From Artemisia argyi (lineage: Eukaryota; Streptophyta; Magnoliopsida; Asterales; Asteraceae): 64,000 bases of DNA. The notes below the pieces were generated by a model. The model had not been told where the DNA came from. It saw only the letters and a program-made list of their open reading frames with translations, and ran no database searches. Both the position numbers and the translations under genes were made by a program. The stretch lies in contig CM060685.1 in the NCBI GenBank assembly GCA_030686995.1, positions 123,128,823 to 123,192,822 on the forward strand, written 5' to 3'. Shown one piece after another: positions 36,105-49,210 of this stretch. Positions within the stretch are counted from its first letter, which is position 1. The number at the start of each line of letters is the position of its first letter.

Positions 36105-39100
36105 CTCAAATGCATTATAATGTAGTATAGATATGGAAAAAATCTCAAAAAAGGAGAAAATTTTGACTTTTTTCAAAAAAAATGTACAAAAATAACACTC
36201 ATTCTCTAAATGGTTGGTGAGTACTTATTTACTCACCCTTTCTTTATCAAAATAGAGACTAAATAATCCAAAAACTAACCCAAAATGTCAAAGAATATGT
36301 GTTTTTTGTGATTGTGAATGTGCATGAACGGATATCTCATTAATTGACAAAAAAACAAACGGAAACGGGCAAAAACGAGCACGAGAGTGGAATGTGTGCA
36401 GAATAGTTAAAGAAAGTCAATGCTGAGCCTATAGGAAGACCTTAGAGATTGAGAATTGTCAGATTTGGTCCTTTAATTGAAGTTTCAAGAGATTTTCATT
36501 ATTAGTCCTTCAAGTTTCAGAATTAGTCAACTTTAGTCCTTGGAAGACACTTTTCAAGTTATGACATCATTGGTCCTTTGAGATTCAGGAAATTACATAA
36601 GAAACCCTTGGATCACACTTGAGGAACTTGGCAGAATTAACCCTCATAGTTTCACCATTTTCATTTTTGGTCCTTGATTAATATTAAGACTAAATCTGAA
36701 AATCAAATAAGTCCAAGTCCAAAATACCAAAGTTACAAACCAAAAGCCCAAAACCAATAACCCTTTACCCGGCCCAAACAACCCCACGGTCAACCATTAA
36801 ACACACGGGTCAAACAAATATATAATATATTTACCCGCCCCCTCTTTTCCCCCAATTACCCAAATACCCAGTTTTACATGAACCCTAACTTCTTAACCCG
36901 TACAATTACTATGAGTAAGGGCTAATTGGTCAAATCATTGGATTTCTAGAAGATCAGGGACATGTCAGATGATGTCAGAGCCAAAGAAACACATGAATGG
37001 GTAACGTGGCATCATTCCATTGGATAGAACGCGTCATAGCTTATGATCTGAGGGTTGATATCAATGGGAAATGATTGAAGGATGATCCAAGGACTCAGGA
37101 TGGCTCTCTGAAAGCACACCACACGGATTGCCAAGGTGGCAATCCGTGACTCCTCATCTCTAGATCCTTCCATTCAATACTATAAATAGAGAGTTAGTGT
37201 AATCTGTTTGAGTGGTGGAGTTTAGGGTAACATAACTCTGCCCAAATTTCTATTGATTTATAATAGCTTAGTTTATGTGTAATCTTTTGTTTTTAATGAA
37301 ATCTATTTTAGCTTTAATAATCTCAGCTTATTATTGTTTACTACTTAGTTTTAGCTTACATCTCTTTAACTTTCAGCTTCTTTCAGTTTGTTTACCATTT
37401 CATTAAAGTTTACTTTCAATTCATTTTTCATTTAATTCAAAAGTCTTAGAAAATCAGAAAATAAAAATAGAAAAATAGATTTTGTTGAAATCAGCTTTCA
37501 AATAAGCTGTTAAGTAAATATTAAGGCTCATATTAGCTATATATAGCTCTTGTGGGTTTGAATTCAGTCTCATAGTTTTATTGCTCAAACAGTCAACGAT
37601 AGTCAACTGAGTTTGTATCATTTGATCCTTGGTGAATTTCGATAGCTCAAGAAAGATTTGGAAGCTCTTGGCCTGTCTAGAGACAGGCATGCATAGTGAA
37701 TCTCCTCTGTTCTAGCTGAGGAAAAGGCTATTGTAAGTTATGTTTTTACTTTTGCTTTAAAAGTAGCATAGATTTGTGTTTATGTATTCAAGTAGTAGAC
37801 AGTTGAGTTTGATTGTTGATTTAGCTTTTATTAGTGATAATTTAGATAGTTTGATCTGAGTTGAGGTGATTTGCAGCTTATGTCAGCTAGTTGTAGTTCT
37901 ATAGGCTAGATAAGGGAGTGTTTGGCTCTGCTTTGTATTGTGCTTTGTGGTAGTTGATGTACTGATATAGCTGTGCACTTAGGTTTCATTAGGATAGAAA
38001 TAGACTAATTGATCATAAAAACAGTAGTATAGTTCATTAAAAAGTCAAAATAGATTTCAATAGTTAGTAACTGTTAGATTTGGTAATTTCAGTTAGTATA
38101 ATTATAGTGATAGTTGTAATTTAGTTCAAGTTAGCTTAATATAGTGAAATAATAGCTTTATAATACATATAGAAGTATATTTAATCTGTTAAATTTGCAT
38201 TTAGTCAATTAGAAATAGCACTTAGAAAGTCAACTGTCTCAGCCTTATAGCTTCTACTGACTGCTGAATTTGGGTTCATTTAGAGTATCATTTGGATGTT
38301 ATTGATAGGGCTTTATGACTTTTTAGTTACTCAGTAGTTCATAGAAACATTTGCCCCCATTAGTCTGTCTCTTAGAGCTTATTAGAAGAGCTTATTAGCT
38401 TCTGCAAATTAAGAGTTTGAAACATGAAAGCTTATTAGAGTCTAGGCCTGCAATTTTTCTTATTAGCCTAATACTTGAGCTTAATTGTGGTTTCTGAGTT
38501 TATTTGAGTGATTAGTAGTGATTTGTATTGTTCCTTAGCTTCTGGCTTATTCAGTTTCCCTATTGCTTATTCCATTACTTATTATGACGGCTTATTGCTC
38601 TCTTCTTGTATTTCTGTGCTTCACTTGATCATATTCTAGCATATCTAAGCTTATTTGAGTATTATTAGATCTGTGGTTTCAGTATAATACAGTTTTGGTA
38701 CAAGTGCTTATTAATAAGCACTTGTATCAAGCTGATTTAAGCTCATTAAGCATTTTTCTGGCTTATTTCTTTTTCAAAATTTTTCTCCAAGTTTCTTATA
38801 ATATTTTAGATTTTCTGTGAAATTTTCATATTTTTCTGAATTGATTTACTATTTTTCTCAATTTTTCTTAGTTTATAATCATTTTTAAATACTTTTTAAT
38901 CAATAAAAATCAAATAAAAATTAGAAAAAGCTATAAAAATCCAAAAATATTTTAGATAATTCTTTTCTATTATTTTAGATTTTTCAAAGTTTAATTTGCA
39001 TTTTTCCCATTTATTTTACAGTTTCTCTTATTTTTAATTACTTTTTATATTCCAAAAATAGAAATAAATTCATAGAAAATAAATAAAAACTCAAAAAAAT

Positions 39101-39774
39101 ATTTTTCTTTTTCTCAAAATTATTTTAAGTAGTTTAAGATTTTTAGAAATTTATTTCATGTTTTTAGGATCATTTTTCATAAAAAGTTACGTTTTCATTT
39201 GTACGTTACGTTTTAGAATCGCGTTTGAATTCCCGTTTTTAGATTTTAATCATTAGTGCATACATAACTTGTACTTTCTGCATTGTTTGTGATTACTTTT
39301 CATATTTTGAGTTTCTCAATCACAATTTTCATTTTTCCACTTTTCACGACACGATTTGCGAATCGAATTTCACGATTCCATTCAACCTTCGTTGGGAAAC
39401 GACTCGGGTAATCCGTATTTCTTGCGGATTTCCTCGATACTTAATATATATACTATAATTGAGCAATCAATGGTCATGTGCGAACGCGTGATCTCACTAA
39501 TTTGTTGACACGTGTCCAGACAAGAAGTACAATCCCAATCATTAGCACACGGGGTAGTCGTCATTCGCACATCCGTCGTTCACACATGTGTACCCCACGT
39601 GTTGTTTGACTTTTATAAAAAAATGTGCGAACGACGGATATGTGAATATGCGAATGACGGCTACCCCATGTGCTAATGATTGGGATTGTACTTCTTGTCT
39701 AAACACGTGTCAAAAAAATAATGGAGTCGCACATTCACACGTTCGCACATAACCATTTAGCGAATGAGTGTGTG

Positions 39775-39807
<33 letters not shown>

Positions 39808-39885
39808 CTTTTTTGGAAAAAACTCAACTTTTTCTCCCTTTTTGAGAATTTTCTCTTATATATGCTACATAGTGTAGCAATTAAT
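36105..39885. mobile_element. Long terminal-inverted-repeat element, split by a solo LTR
   Basis: The left arm (about 36105-36214) and the right part (39470-39885) are inverted copies. 'AACACTCATTC.CTAAATGG' before the LTR matches, in reverse complement, the sequence at about 39745-39775. Further in, 'acaagaagtacaatcccaat' near 39521 is inverted near 39675. A T-run sits in the right arm (about 39777-39803). Arms are over 200 bp and imperfect. Long TIRs suggest a Mutator-like or foldback element; class is inferred. The solo LTR 36215-39469 lies in the left arm with a perfect target duplication, so this element is older. Confidence 0.6.
36215..39469 (+). mobile_element. Solo LTR, family 'TGATGAGT', copy 2
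   Basis: A 3255-bp LTR with perfect 5-bp target duplications ATGGT at 36210-36214 and 39470-39474. It starts TGGTGAGT with the facing hairpin arm ACTCACC, a diverged version of the family terminus, and ends CAATCA. A TATA box with the text CTATAAATAGAGAG lies at about 37180, marking the U3/R junction. The final block has 'cgttgggaaacgactcggg' as in the sister copies. No internal coding region remains. It is the shortest and most diverged of the four family members. Confidence 0.88.
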
Positions 39886-41271
39886 TTTTAAAATCTTTGA
39901 TAAGTTCTTATGTTGGATGGCAAAAAAAAACGCAACCAGATCGTAAAATCTGAAAACCGAACTAACTGGGCGGGGTGAGGCATGCTTATCAAGTTATGAC
40001 GCTGGTTTGCGGCTTAAAAGGGGATTTTAAACGCGTTTGGGGTGGGGAGTATTTCTCGCCCCGCCCGAATAATATATACACATATACGAATATACCTATG
40101 CTTATATTGCTAGTTTTTTTATTTTTGTAAGATTACAATATTATAATTATAGAAACTTGTTTAATGTCATATTTTTAAGTTGTAACTTTTTGCGGTGTAA
40201 TTTATCATTATTTATGTACAAAAAATATTAGTAAAAATTTAATTAGACTTATTTGTAATTAATTATTAATTGGTTCGTAATTCTTCAAGTAATTGTTAAT
40301 GGTCGAGAATTGCACCCAAAGTTTAGAATTGCACCCAAAGATGACACCCCGGTTAGTACGGGGCGGGTTTAGGGGAGCATCGCGCCCTAACGAGCTCCCC
40401 GAAGATCCCCGATGGGGATTAGGGCGGGTTTGAGGAGTACTTTGGTAATCGGGTTTGGGATGGGGATGGTTGCCCCGCCCTAAACCTGTAACACCCTCAT
40501 TTTTCACATATAGCAACAGAAGCTAATCTGGGGTATTACTTTTTGATACACAGTCACAATAATAGAAAATGACTCAAAAGAGACATTTTTAAAAGATAAG
40601 TTACCATTCATTAAAATATCTTAGTTTTACAAAATGAAGGTCCCAATATCTATGTGAAATATAAAGTTTGAATGATAACAGGTTCGAATCTCAAGTCCAG
40701 TCCACTTCGTGCCATAAGTTGCTCAATTACCTGAGATAAACATGCTTAAAAGGTCAACCCAAAGGTTGAGTGAATCCATAGGTTTTAGAGTTATGATAAT
40801 ATGAATACAAGTTTAATAGCCAGCGGGTTACATTGTTATACCCTCATAGTTTGTAATAATTGCAATGCATTTACAATTATCATGGAAAACAGTATTAATT
40901 GCACTAAGCTCATGACACCCCACGTTAACATTTTCAAGTCCAATGATGGTACTATAGACTAATCAGTAACTAGAAGTAAGGTAACTTGCCAAAGTTAACC
41001 TCTTTGTTCTCAAATATAGTACTAATTGGTACCCGGTAGGGGTACACCAACGGGAGTCGTCACACTCCAGATAGATTTATCCACAATATTCGTGTTCACT
41101 AGCAAGTGATTATGGTTCATGAAATTTAAGTTATAGTGGCAGATAGAAGTACTCGTACAATAATAAATCAGGATAACATACAAAAAATACTTGTATTCAT
41201 GTTTATAGCATGTATCCCCCTCACGGGTTTATGAACATTCAAAGGATTTAAAAGTAAGGCTATGAACTCAC

Positions 41272-44200
41272 TGATGAGTGCTCAAACACTCATCATTTTT
41301 GGTCAAATCTAAACTGCAAAACATACAAAAACACTCAGAAATGCATCAAATTACTGAAAATATTTCAAAATTGTGTTTTATATGTTTTAGATGCAAAACG
41401 AGTAAAAACAGATGAAAAACGTACAAAGTTTGCAAAATTGGCAGTTTCAGTCCCTCAACTTTAAAAAATTGACAAAATTAGTCCCTGAGTATTTATTTTT
41501 CAAGAAAAATCAACCAAAGTCCTTTAAAAGTCAAAATTTATCAAAAATAGTCCTTGGGTAAAAAGTTTTGAGAATTTACACTTTTGGTCCCCGGAGTTTG
41601 GAAATTTGCAAAATTGGTCCCCGGGTGTTTTATTTTGGAAATTATTAATTTTTGTCCTTGTAATATTCAAATGTTGTCAAAATTAGTCCTTGTGAATACT
41701 TTGGGAAATGACAGCTTCAGTCCCTCATGTTTGGGATTATTACAACTTTGGTCCTTGTGGTGTTTTAAAGTTACTAAACCAAACCACCCTTTTGTATTAT
41801 TTCCACCCAAATCCAAAACAAACACAAGCCTGATCCACCCAAAACCCCCCAAGCCCAAACAAATCCGGCCCACCCTTTTTATATAATACCCTGGTCATTT
41901 GACCAGGTCAAACACCCAACACCTCCATCTTCAACCCCCATTTCCCGCTCCCTGGTCTCCCCATCCTCTCCACTTCTCCTCCAAACCCTCACCAAACTTA
42001 ATTAAAACTCTCACCAACCCAAACCAACCCCCCTCCTCATTTATTACCCTCACCAAATCCACCCACACCTGCCAAAAACAATTTTCCCGCCAAAACCTCT
42101 TTCAAGGGTTGTGATCAAAAGAAGCCTATCCAACGGCTGTAAGGAAGTGGGAAAAGCAGAGGGACATGCCAGAGCCTATTTAAATCAAGAAAAAGTGAAG
42201 GGGAATTATTAGTGAGAGTAGTTAGTAAATTTTTATTTCCTAGTGTAATTTAGGATCGTTTGTAGTTTAAATTGATGTAAACTTTTAATCTCAGCTTTGT
42301 AATCTCTTGTTTAAGAGTAAATGTGACTTTTTAATAAAAGAAATTCAGGTTCCTTTTGTAATTCCTTCACAATTCAGTTTTTGATTTAGACTAAAAAATC
42401 CAATTGTGCTTAATAGCTTTCATAGGTTTCAACAAGCTTAAGTTTGGTTTACTGAAGCTCAATATAAGCTTAACATAGCTGTTAGCAAGCTTAGTGTTCA
42501 AATTTAACTGATTTAGCTTTAGTCTCCATCAAGTCAACAAAAGTCAACAATAAGGCATTATTGTGAATAAGGGAATTAGCAAGGTGTTTGGGATTGCTTT
42601 CTGTCTCATTGAGCTTGGTGATAAGCTCTGATGAGCTTTATGCTTCTGAGTCAGGGTTTGTTTCTTTAATTTTCATCAATAATCACTCTTTTGGTTTACA
42701 TGCTAAGTTTCCATTACTTATTTATGCTTGTGTTTGTTGTTATGCTTATTTCCTGTTCAATATGGCTTGTAGCTAGCCCTCATAGCTTATGTCACTAGTT
42801 AGGTTCAGTAGGATCACCTTAGTTCACCTTTTGCTTTACAAAAACTCCAACAGTCAACATCTAAGGGGGTGTTTGGTTTTGGGTGATTCAGGGTGTATCA
42901 GGGGGATTTACTTGTCACTTGTAGTTTCTTTTAGTCACTTTGGGTTGTAATAAAACTAGTAACTAATAAAATTTGCAGGTTTAACTTCAAATAGTCAAAT
43001 TTCACCCTTAATCACTTTTTGAGTTAACTATTAAAGTTTCTAACAGCCATAATCATCACATCAGTTCAAAAGTTGTTTCTATAGCTTAATTTAGTTTTAA
43101 TTTAGCTAATTACTTCCTTTTCAGTTGTTAGGAATCAACCAAATCTCAAATTAGTCAAACTATAGTTCATAACATAAAAGTCAAATTTGCATATTTTCAT
43201 TTTTCTCAAATCTTGTAGGATTTTTAAGGAATTTTGTATTGTGATTCAGACCCTGAGTTTTTTATATGTTGTAACCTGTCAGCTTATCTTTGGAATCCCA
43301 CAATTTCTTTATTTTTGTGATTTTTATTCACAGCTTATCTCACTGCTTAAAGTATCTTGCAGGGCAATGGTATGCCCTGCACCACAGACCTGACCAAACA
43401 GACCCATTTCAATGGCCTGCCATGCCTTCCATAGTGGACCCCACTCCTAGGTTCTTGGTTTATTAGGAAGCTTAAAAGCCAGGCTTTTGAGGTCTGGGCT
43501 TATTTCTAGCTTATTGGCTTATTTCCTAGGGCTGCATCAGCCATCAAGGTTGTCCCATTTCCTGACCAACACTGAGTATTCAGGTTTTGTTACCAACCTT
43601 CCAATCCCTCTCCTGACCTCACTAGTGGGTCCCAGTAAATAAGCCTTGGCTTTTTAGAAAGCCAATAAGCTCAGCTTATTGGCTTTGCTTTTCCCTTGGG
43701 CCTCCAACTTCTCATGTAGGCCCCACAGACCTCTTAAGTTGACTCATTAGGCCTGTGTGGACTGTGGTTAGTATGGGATTGCTTATTGCTTATCTTGGCT
43801 TATTTCTTTTGCTTCTCTGATTCACTTAGCTTATTTTAAGTTACCACACATTTGTTTTAGCTTATTTCACCTCTGTGGTAGCTTGTGGTTGGTTTTTCAA
43901 AGTTTCATAAGTCCTAATAAGCCTTAAGCTTAAATCTGTTAAGCTTTTTGTGTTCCATAGTGCTTATTTTTAAGCACTATTCTTAGTCCCTTCATTAAAG
44001 TTTGATGTTTTGTGTGTTTAAGTAGTTTTGTAAAAGAAAAATCCAAAAAAGCCAAAAATACCTAAAGTGATAGCTTCTATTTAAGAAGCTTATTGCTTAA
44101 GTGCTTATTTTCCTTAAGCACTTTCTGTTTTTATAATTTTCCTAAGTTCCTGTAGTTGTGAAATAATTTCTGTAATTTTTTCATATTTTTCTCTTTTCAT

Positions 44201-45030
44201 TTAGTATTTTTAATAATTAATATTAGTTTTTATTAATTAATATTTAGGTAATAATTAATAATAATTATTTAAATAGTCTTAAAAATATATTTTCTGTTTT
44301 AAAAATAGTTTTATAATATTTAGACTTTTCTAAGTTTTTATTTTATTTATCTAGGCTTTATTTTCATTTTCTTATTTTTTAGGTAGTTATTAAATATTAT
44401 TAAATAGTTAATAATTAATAATAATTAGATAAATAGTGTGAAAATTATATTTTAAGTTTGAAAATTAGTTTTATAATATTTTAGATTTTTCCAAATTTAT
44501 TTTTCATATTTTAAGTGTAATTTCATAATTAGTTTTAATTTAAGTTAATTTAAATAATTAATAAGTAATTAATAGTTAGTAATTAATTAATAATAATTAA
44601 TTAAATAGTGTAAAAATTAATTTTAATTTTCTAAAAAGTTTCTTTTATTATTAGGATTGTAACAATGTGATTTTCATCTTTGTAAGTATTTTATTTTACC
44701 AAAACTTGCGTTTTATTTCGTACGTTCACGTAACTGTAAACTGAACGTACGCGTTTTTAGATTTCAATCGTTTCTAAGTATCTAGTCTTCACGTAATCAC
44801 TCATATAGCTTATTTAAGCTATTTCATTGTATAAATCAGTAGTATAATCATTCACAAACCCTTTCTGTCTAAATTCACCCGATCACAAACCCGTTTGATA
44901 ACCATCACACCTTGTCGGGACATAACGACCCGGGGAAACACTATACTTCCACGGAGCATTGAGCCTAAGGAGTTTGACTATCTTGACCACATCTGTGGTT
45001 GACTTTAGTTGGCTGCTTTTGCCTCAATCA
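41272..45030 (+). mobile_element. Solo LTR, family 'TGATGAGT', copy 3
   Basis: A 3759-bp LTR with perfect 5-bp target duplications CTCAC at 41267-41271 and 45031-45035. It starts TGATGAGTGCTC with the terminal hairpin and ends CTCAATCA. It carries the family blocks: 'gtccctgagtatt' repeats, a 'ccacccaaaacccccc' pyrimidine-rich block, a 'gcttatt' block, an AT-rich block (44140-44650) and 'cttgtcgggacataacgacccgggg' near the end, split by minor differences. The target reads 'tatgaactcaccttagttc', a phrase also in the Tekay-like LTR at about 9915, which confirms that it jumped into that LTR type. Confidence 0.9.
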
Positions 45031-45073
45031 CTCACCTTAGTTCAAGGAAATCTGATTGATGTCAAAAGTGACT

Positions 45074-45375
45074 CAGATAGTGTTAAACGGCTTTGTCACG
45101 CAACCTAGGTTAATATATAGGTATGTCAAGTCTTAGTTGGATTGTTTATGTTTCAAAACATTGTTTCATAAAGTTTGAAGTAAACGTTTCTTTGATTCAT
45201 CAGATATAACGTAACACTGTTCATCAGATAGTGTTAAACGGCTTTGTCACGCAACCTAGGTTAATATATAGGTATGTCAAGTCTTAGTTGGATTGTTTAT
45301 GTTTCAAAACATTGTTTCATAAAGTTTGAAGTAAATGTTTCTTTGATTCATCAGATATAACGTAACACTGTTCGG
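45074..45375. repeat. 151-bp tandem duplication
   Basis: Two head-to-tail copies starting 'cagatagtgttaaacggctt' at 45074 and 45225, differing at about one base (aaacgtttc versus aaatgtttc). They lie in the right part of the LTR 40487-46559, just after the nested solo LTR. Confidence 0.85.
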
Positions 45376-46107
45376 GCTATCATAATCCAGAGGTCATGTA
45401 GTAAACGTTTAAGTAGCCAGGGCACTTTAAATAGTAAATCTAGCAAACTTGTCAAAACGTATACCCAAATGAAACCCCTCACATGAAATTCCCTAGTAAT
45501 GTGATACATTATAGGTTACTAGAAGGGTACTCGCGCAATGCGGCGGCGGGTACCTGGTGACTGTTTGTGGCGAGCAAATATTTTTCATGTTTAACCTTTC
45601 TTATTTAGTATTGTCTCAAATACTTTAAAACGTAGTAGATATATGTTTTTTAAAAGTAAAACATTTAAATTATTAATACTGTAATGTGTGTTTAGAAGCT
45701 GAGATAAAACTGTATTAGTTTATGGGTTAGTTTGTAGGCTTTATATATATGAAATATGCATTAAAAAGTAGTTAATTGGGATGTTATATCACATTGATTA
45801 AATGGACTATTGCAAGTTAATGAGGTTCGTAAATATTAGTGGTTCATACAATTAAAAAGATTAAAATTCATAATGTAACTTAACTACTATTCATATATAT
45901 GTGTTAGTTTGAAATCCTTCCAATTAAAAAAATGTTTTTGGTCTTATTTTTTTTAGACTTCCTTTTTAGGAATGACCTAAATGCATTATAATGTACTTAA
46001 GATATTTATATAGATGTCAGGAGTGATCCACTTTTTGTAACAAATATAAATCTTTCAAGTATTTACATATTCCTCATGACGAAATGACGAGTGGTTTGTG
46101 TTTTTGA

Positions 46108-46908
46108 AAATGTTAAATATTGTAGTATTTAATTATATTTTTATTATAAATTTTTTTACATTTTAGACCCTCAAGAATACGAAAATTACACTATATACCT
46201 TATAGTTTGAAAGTTGGCAAAAACAGCCCTTTGACTTATAATGTTCAGGAAATTACATTTTCAGTCCCTCTACTTATAATTTTACAGAAATGACAGTATT
46301 AGTCCTTGTAGTTGTAAGTTTTAGAAATTTTCAATTTATACCCTATACTTTATATTCTCATGTTTTTAGCATTTAACTTTTAGAAAAAGATAAAACAAAC
46401 CCCGTAGTTATACTTTAAGGTGTTTATAGAAATAGTCCTTATAGTTTAAAGTTTCAGAAAATGGCAATATATACCCCTAGCAAAAATTTTCCCATGAACA
46501 TGATTCTCATATAAATATTATAGAGATAATTACATTGATGAAAATTTCGGGTTGTTATAAAACCCGCCTCGTTGCCATCCCTATTTTTGAGTTAGAAAAT
46601 GCTTGAACGCATAGAAATCGTCTAGGGTTTGTATCTCAAAGTTTGCACACAAATTTATGAAAAATAACAAGAATATACATAGAATTTTAGAGATGACCGT
46701 GTGAGCTTGCCATAATCGATTTTGGGTTTTTCACCGACTTCGATTTGACCACCTCAAGTTATAGGGGTAACGGTGTCACGAGCTCGAGGTGACGATGTCT
46801 GGGAGTACTGTTTGGTGGCAAAAAATCCAAAAACTTCACTTTCTAGGCACATTGGGTGACGAAGTCAGCTAAGGTAGTCTCAAATTCAAACATTTGTCTT
46901 TTTCTTTC
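46108..46908. repeat. Segmental duplication, segment A1 (partner 62095-62900)
   Basis: About 800 bp nearly identical to 62095-62900 in the same orientation. It spans the right end of the LTR (to 46559), its AAACC target duplication, the end of the GC-rich element and unrelated DNA beyond. It therefore predates the copying event as a joined unit. Differences are scattered single bases. Confidence 0.88.
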
Positions 46909-47081
46909 AAACTTCATCTAAATGAGCCCAAATCATGTCCAATTCCACCAAATGCATAAACTTTGACCTAGGAACCAAATATGAAGGATTTTAAGCCAAA
47001 ATTAAACATAAAATGAGGCAAAAATGCATAAAATAATAGGGTAAATGACACATAAAATAACTATCAAATTGCACCTCATCA
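46581..47081 (-). mobile_element. Possible - strand gypsy LTR start near 47081
   Basis: Read on the - strand, 'gcttgagggtaagcaaatcc' and a degraded purine tract precede TGATGAGGTGCAATTTGATAG-type text starting at 47081. That arrangement is the usual 3' internal end plus LTR start of gypsy elements. The other LTR end and a target duplication were not found, so only the start is proposed. Confidence 0.35.
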
Positions 47082-48596
47082 AATATCCTTACATTTGGGA
47101 TTTGCTTACCCTCAAGCGAGCTTTTAACCATGACTCAATATATAATGTAAAAGGATTCGAAACCTTTTGGTTCTCAACCAAAAGAAAGAGGAGGATAGGG
47201 GATTGATTTAGGATTAGAATTGCAAGTGAATTCTAGTTTAGGATGTCTTGGTATTTATAGGCATAGGCGGAACCATGTAGAGACTAGGAAGGTCATGGCC
47301 CCCCTAGGATTTGCATATTTACATTATATACCTTTATACCAATGCATAATTTATGTTATAAACTTTAAACTTTCTAAATAAATTATGGTTTGGTCTTCTT
47401 AAGTTTCATGAATTACCTTTCGACCCTCTTAAAAAAAATTATCCAAGCTCCACCACTGTTTATAGGGTACCTAAGGACGTTCAAGTACAACTATGATTAT
47501 AATTATCCACAAGTACACAAGTTTAATAATAAACCAAACTCACCATCTCCTTCCCTTTAGGGAGGTCAGTCGAATACCACAACCCTTTTAGCGCTTGTGA
47601 TTTGCTTTTTATGACATATATATTTACCGTTTTACCCATGTATGAGGTTATTTCATATTCTCATTTCCTCCTCATTTCCATTTTATTTCGTATCTTTTTC
47701 ACATTACCAACTTTTCTGTTCAGACAAAAACCCGCTGCAACACAACGGGCTCCCTCTCCTTGTTATAAACATATAATGATAAATCTTCACTTTCATATCC
47801 TTAACATCGAACTTACATATATTATTCCATTTCATAAAGTACCTCAAATTTCAAAGTCATTCAAGTTCATCAAAACAATATTTAAACCCTAGAGTTTTGA
47901 TTCCATTAAATTTTTACTCAACATCATCATGCATTCTCAACCCTATAATAAAAATGATTATTATAGGTGTGTTTTTGTGTTTAAAGACAATATTTTTGTC
48001 AAATTTGTTATTGATAAAGATGATGATAAATTTGGGTTTGTCATTTAGGATTAAGGTATGGGATTTTTATATGTTAATGTGTTTGTATTGTTTGTTATAA
48101 ATCTAGGTATGCTAATAGGTGATTTTAAAAAAATGTAATGTTGAAAGGGAAGAAGACACAAAGATATATTAGGCATTTAACTTCGGAAGACCGAATATGC
48201 AACTCAAATTTTTTTACAAGGATATTCACTTCACTTTCAAAATGATAAGGATTGAACATGCAATTTGGCCAAACTACAAGGACGATTTTTGTAATTTACT
48301 CTTATAAAAATAAAACAAAACCTTTTTACAAAGCGTGAGATCCTGAACCCCTTAGTTATAATTTTCTGTAAAAGGCTAATTTGATTTTGGTGATTCGGAC
48401 TTCGGAGTGGTGTGGCCGGGGGAAGAAGGGAAGATAGTTGAGAGGGGTTCATATTGGGGTTCAATTGCTTTAAAAATGGTCATATCAGTTTTTAAGGAGG
48501 TTCAAACCTCACAAACAAGGATGGAAGATTTTTGGCCAAATTCATGATTCTAGTTGTTCAAAACATTCTCGTTTTTAAGATTTTATTATTATTATT

Positions 48597-48635
<39 letters not shown>

Positions 48636-48722
48636 ATAGACATAATATACTATGATACATTATTTATGGCTATTGAAGAATGATGATACCAAAATTAGCA
48701 GGTCCGTGAGTGGGGTCCGTGA
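47082..48722. other. Non-coding interval, probable old repeat DNA
   Basis: AT-rich. Open frames at 47602-47892, 47897-48100 and 48237-48464 have no recognisable domains or splice context. A trinucleotide repeat of ATT then TTG runs at about 48580-48638. This 1.8-kb stretch after 46908 is missing from the duplicate copy at 62.1-63.4 kb. Confidence 0.4.
48597..48638. repeat. TTG microsatellite
   Basis: About 12-13 TTG units directly after four or five ATT units. Confidence 0.9.
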
Positions 48723-49210
48723 TGTCGAATGAGCGAACCTGTAAATCTGTATCACTCAAAAAAGAAAAGCCGCGTTAGAACTTATCCCGGGGTTTTGCCC
48801 CGGGATTAGCTCTGACGCTCAAGTCAGATGATGATATATTTATTAAAGGCATTTACTATATAGAGAGAATAGAGCTATTGTATTTGTTTGTTTTTGTTGT
48901 CTGTTGGTGACTTACCTGCCTCCTTTTATAGGCGAGTAAAATGAATCACATTTTGAGATTGGATAAGAACTATGACATTCGAATATATTCTCTAACATAT
49001 TCCCTGAGCATTCTATCCGAATATTTCTTATCCTAATATTTTCAACTTGCGCAAATTGAGCAATTGGCTCATTTAATGCTCCTTCTAGAAGAGCAATTCA
49101 TTTAGCAACTTGATCATTCTCGCAGATGATATATTTTATTTGCATGTCCATGTAGGTAGCAATATATCACAATTTAGTTTGGAAAGTATCTTGCATGCAT
49201 ATTTATAATA
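48723..49210 (-). mobile_element. LTR of a Tat-lineage gypsy element (partner 62905-63369)
   Basis: Nearly identical to 62905-63369. Read on the - strand it has a TATA-like box CCTATAAAAGGAGGCAGG (about 48924-48941). Further on come 'ctgacttgagcgtcagagc' and the perfect hairpin ATCCCGGGG / CCCCGGGAT (48784-48806), and it ends ...CATTCGACA at 48723. The 'gacttgagcgtc' text near the U5 end is common in Tat/Ogre/Retand LTRs. The U3 start is not fixed: 49196-49310 holds three or four copies of 'gcatgcatatgaaatatat' and may still be LTR. The orientation matches the pol fragment at 58832-62094. Confidence 0.62.

Larger units (their letters stand above)
40487..46559 (+). mobile_element. Gypsy (Tekay/Del-like) LTR, interrupted by a second solo LTR
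   Basis: Flanked by AAACC at 40482-40486 and 46560-46564. It starts TGTAACACCC and ends GGGTTGTTATA, a near-inverted copy with the terminal CA changed to TA. After the start, the text follows the same plan as the solo LTR at 6251-10240 read on its own strand ('caattacctgagataaacatgcttaaaaggtcaacc', split by differences). Removing the nested LTR 41272-45030 and one target copy leaves about 2.3 kb. The region 45500-46110 ('ggtactcgcgcaatgcggcgg') may be yet another insertion. No coding sequence. Confidence 0.62.
39915..46580. mobile_element. GC-rich hAT-like element, host of a nested LTR
   Basis: Bounded by short inverted ends GGATGGCAA (39915) and TTGCCATCC (to 46580). After removal of the nested LTR (40487-46559) only about 600 bp remain, built of 'ggcgggg', 'ccccgccc' and 'gatccccgatgggga' words like the MITE at 12444. 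No clear target duplication was found, so the ends are tentative. The small reverse-strand open frame at 40259-40516 is made of these words. Confidence 0.4.

Noticed and set aside
45500..46100. A separate transposon starting at 'ggtactcgcgcaatgcggcgg'
   Set aside because: The phrase resembles ends of other plant elements, but no matching end or target duplication was found.
47602..48100. Two hydrophobic open frames as a small membrane-protein gene
   Set aside because: Phe/Leu/Ile content follows from AT-rich DNA; no splice signals, start context or family resemblance.
21958..48638. CRISPR-like array among the simple repeats
   Set aside because: The repeats are microsatellites (AAT, TTG), homopolymers or plain tandem duplications without unique spacers, in a plant nuclear context.
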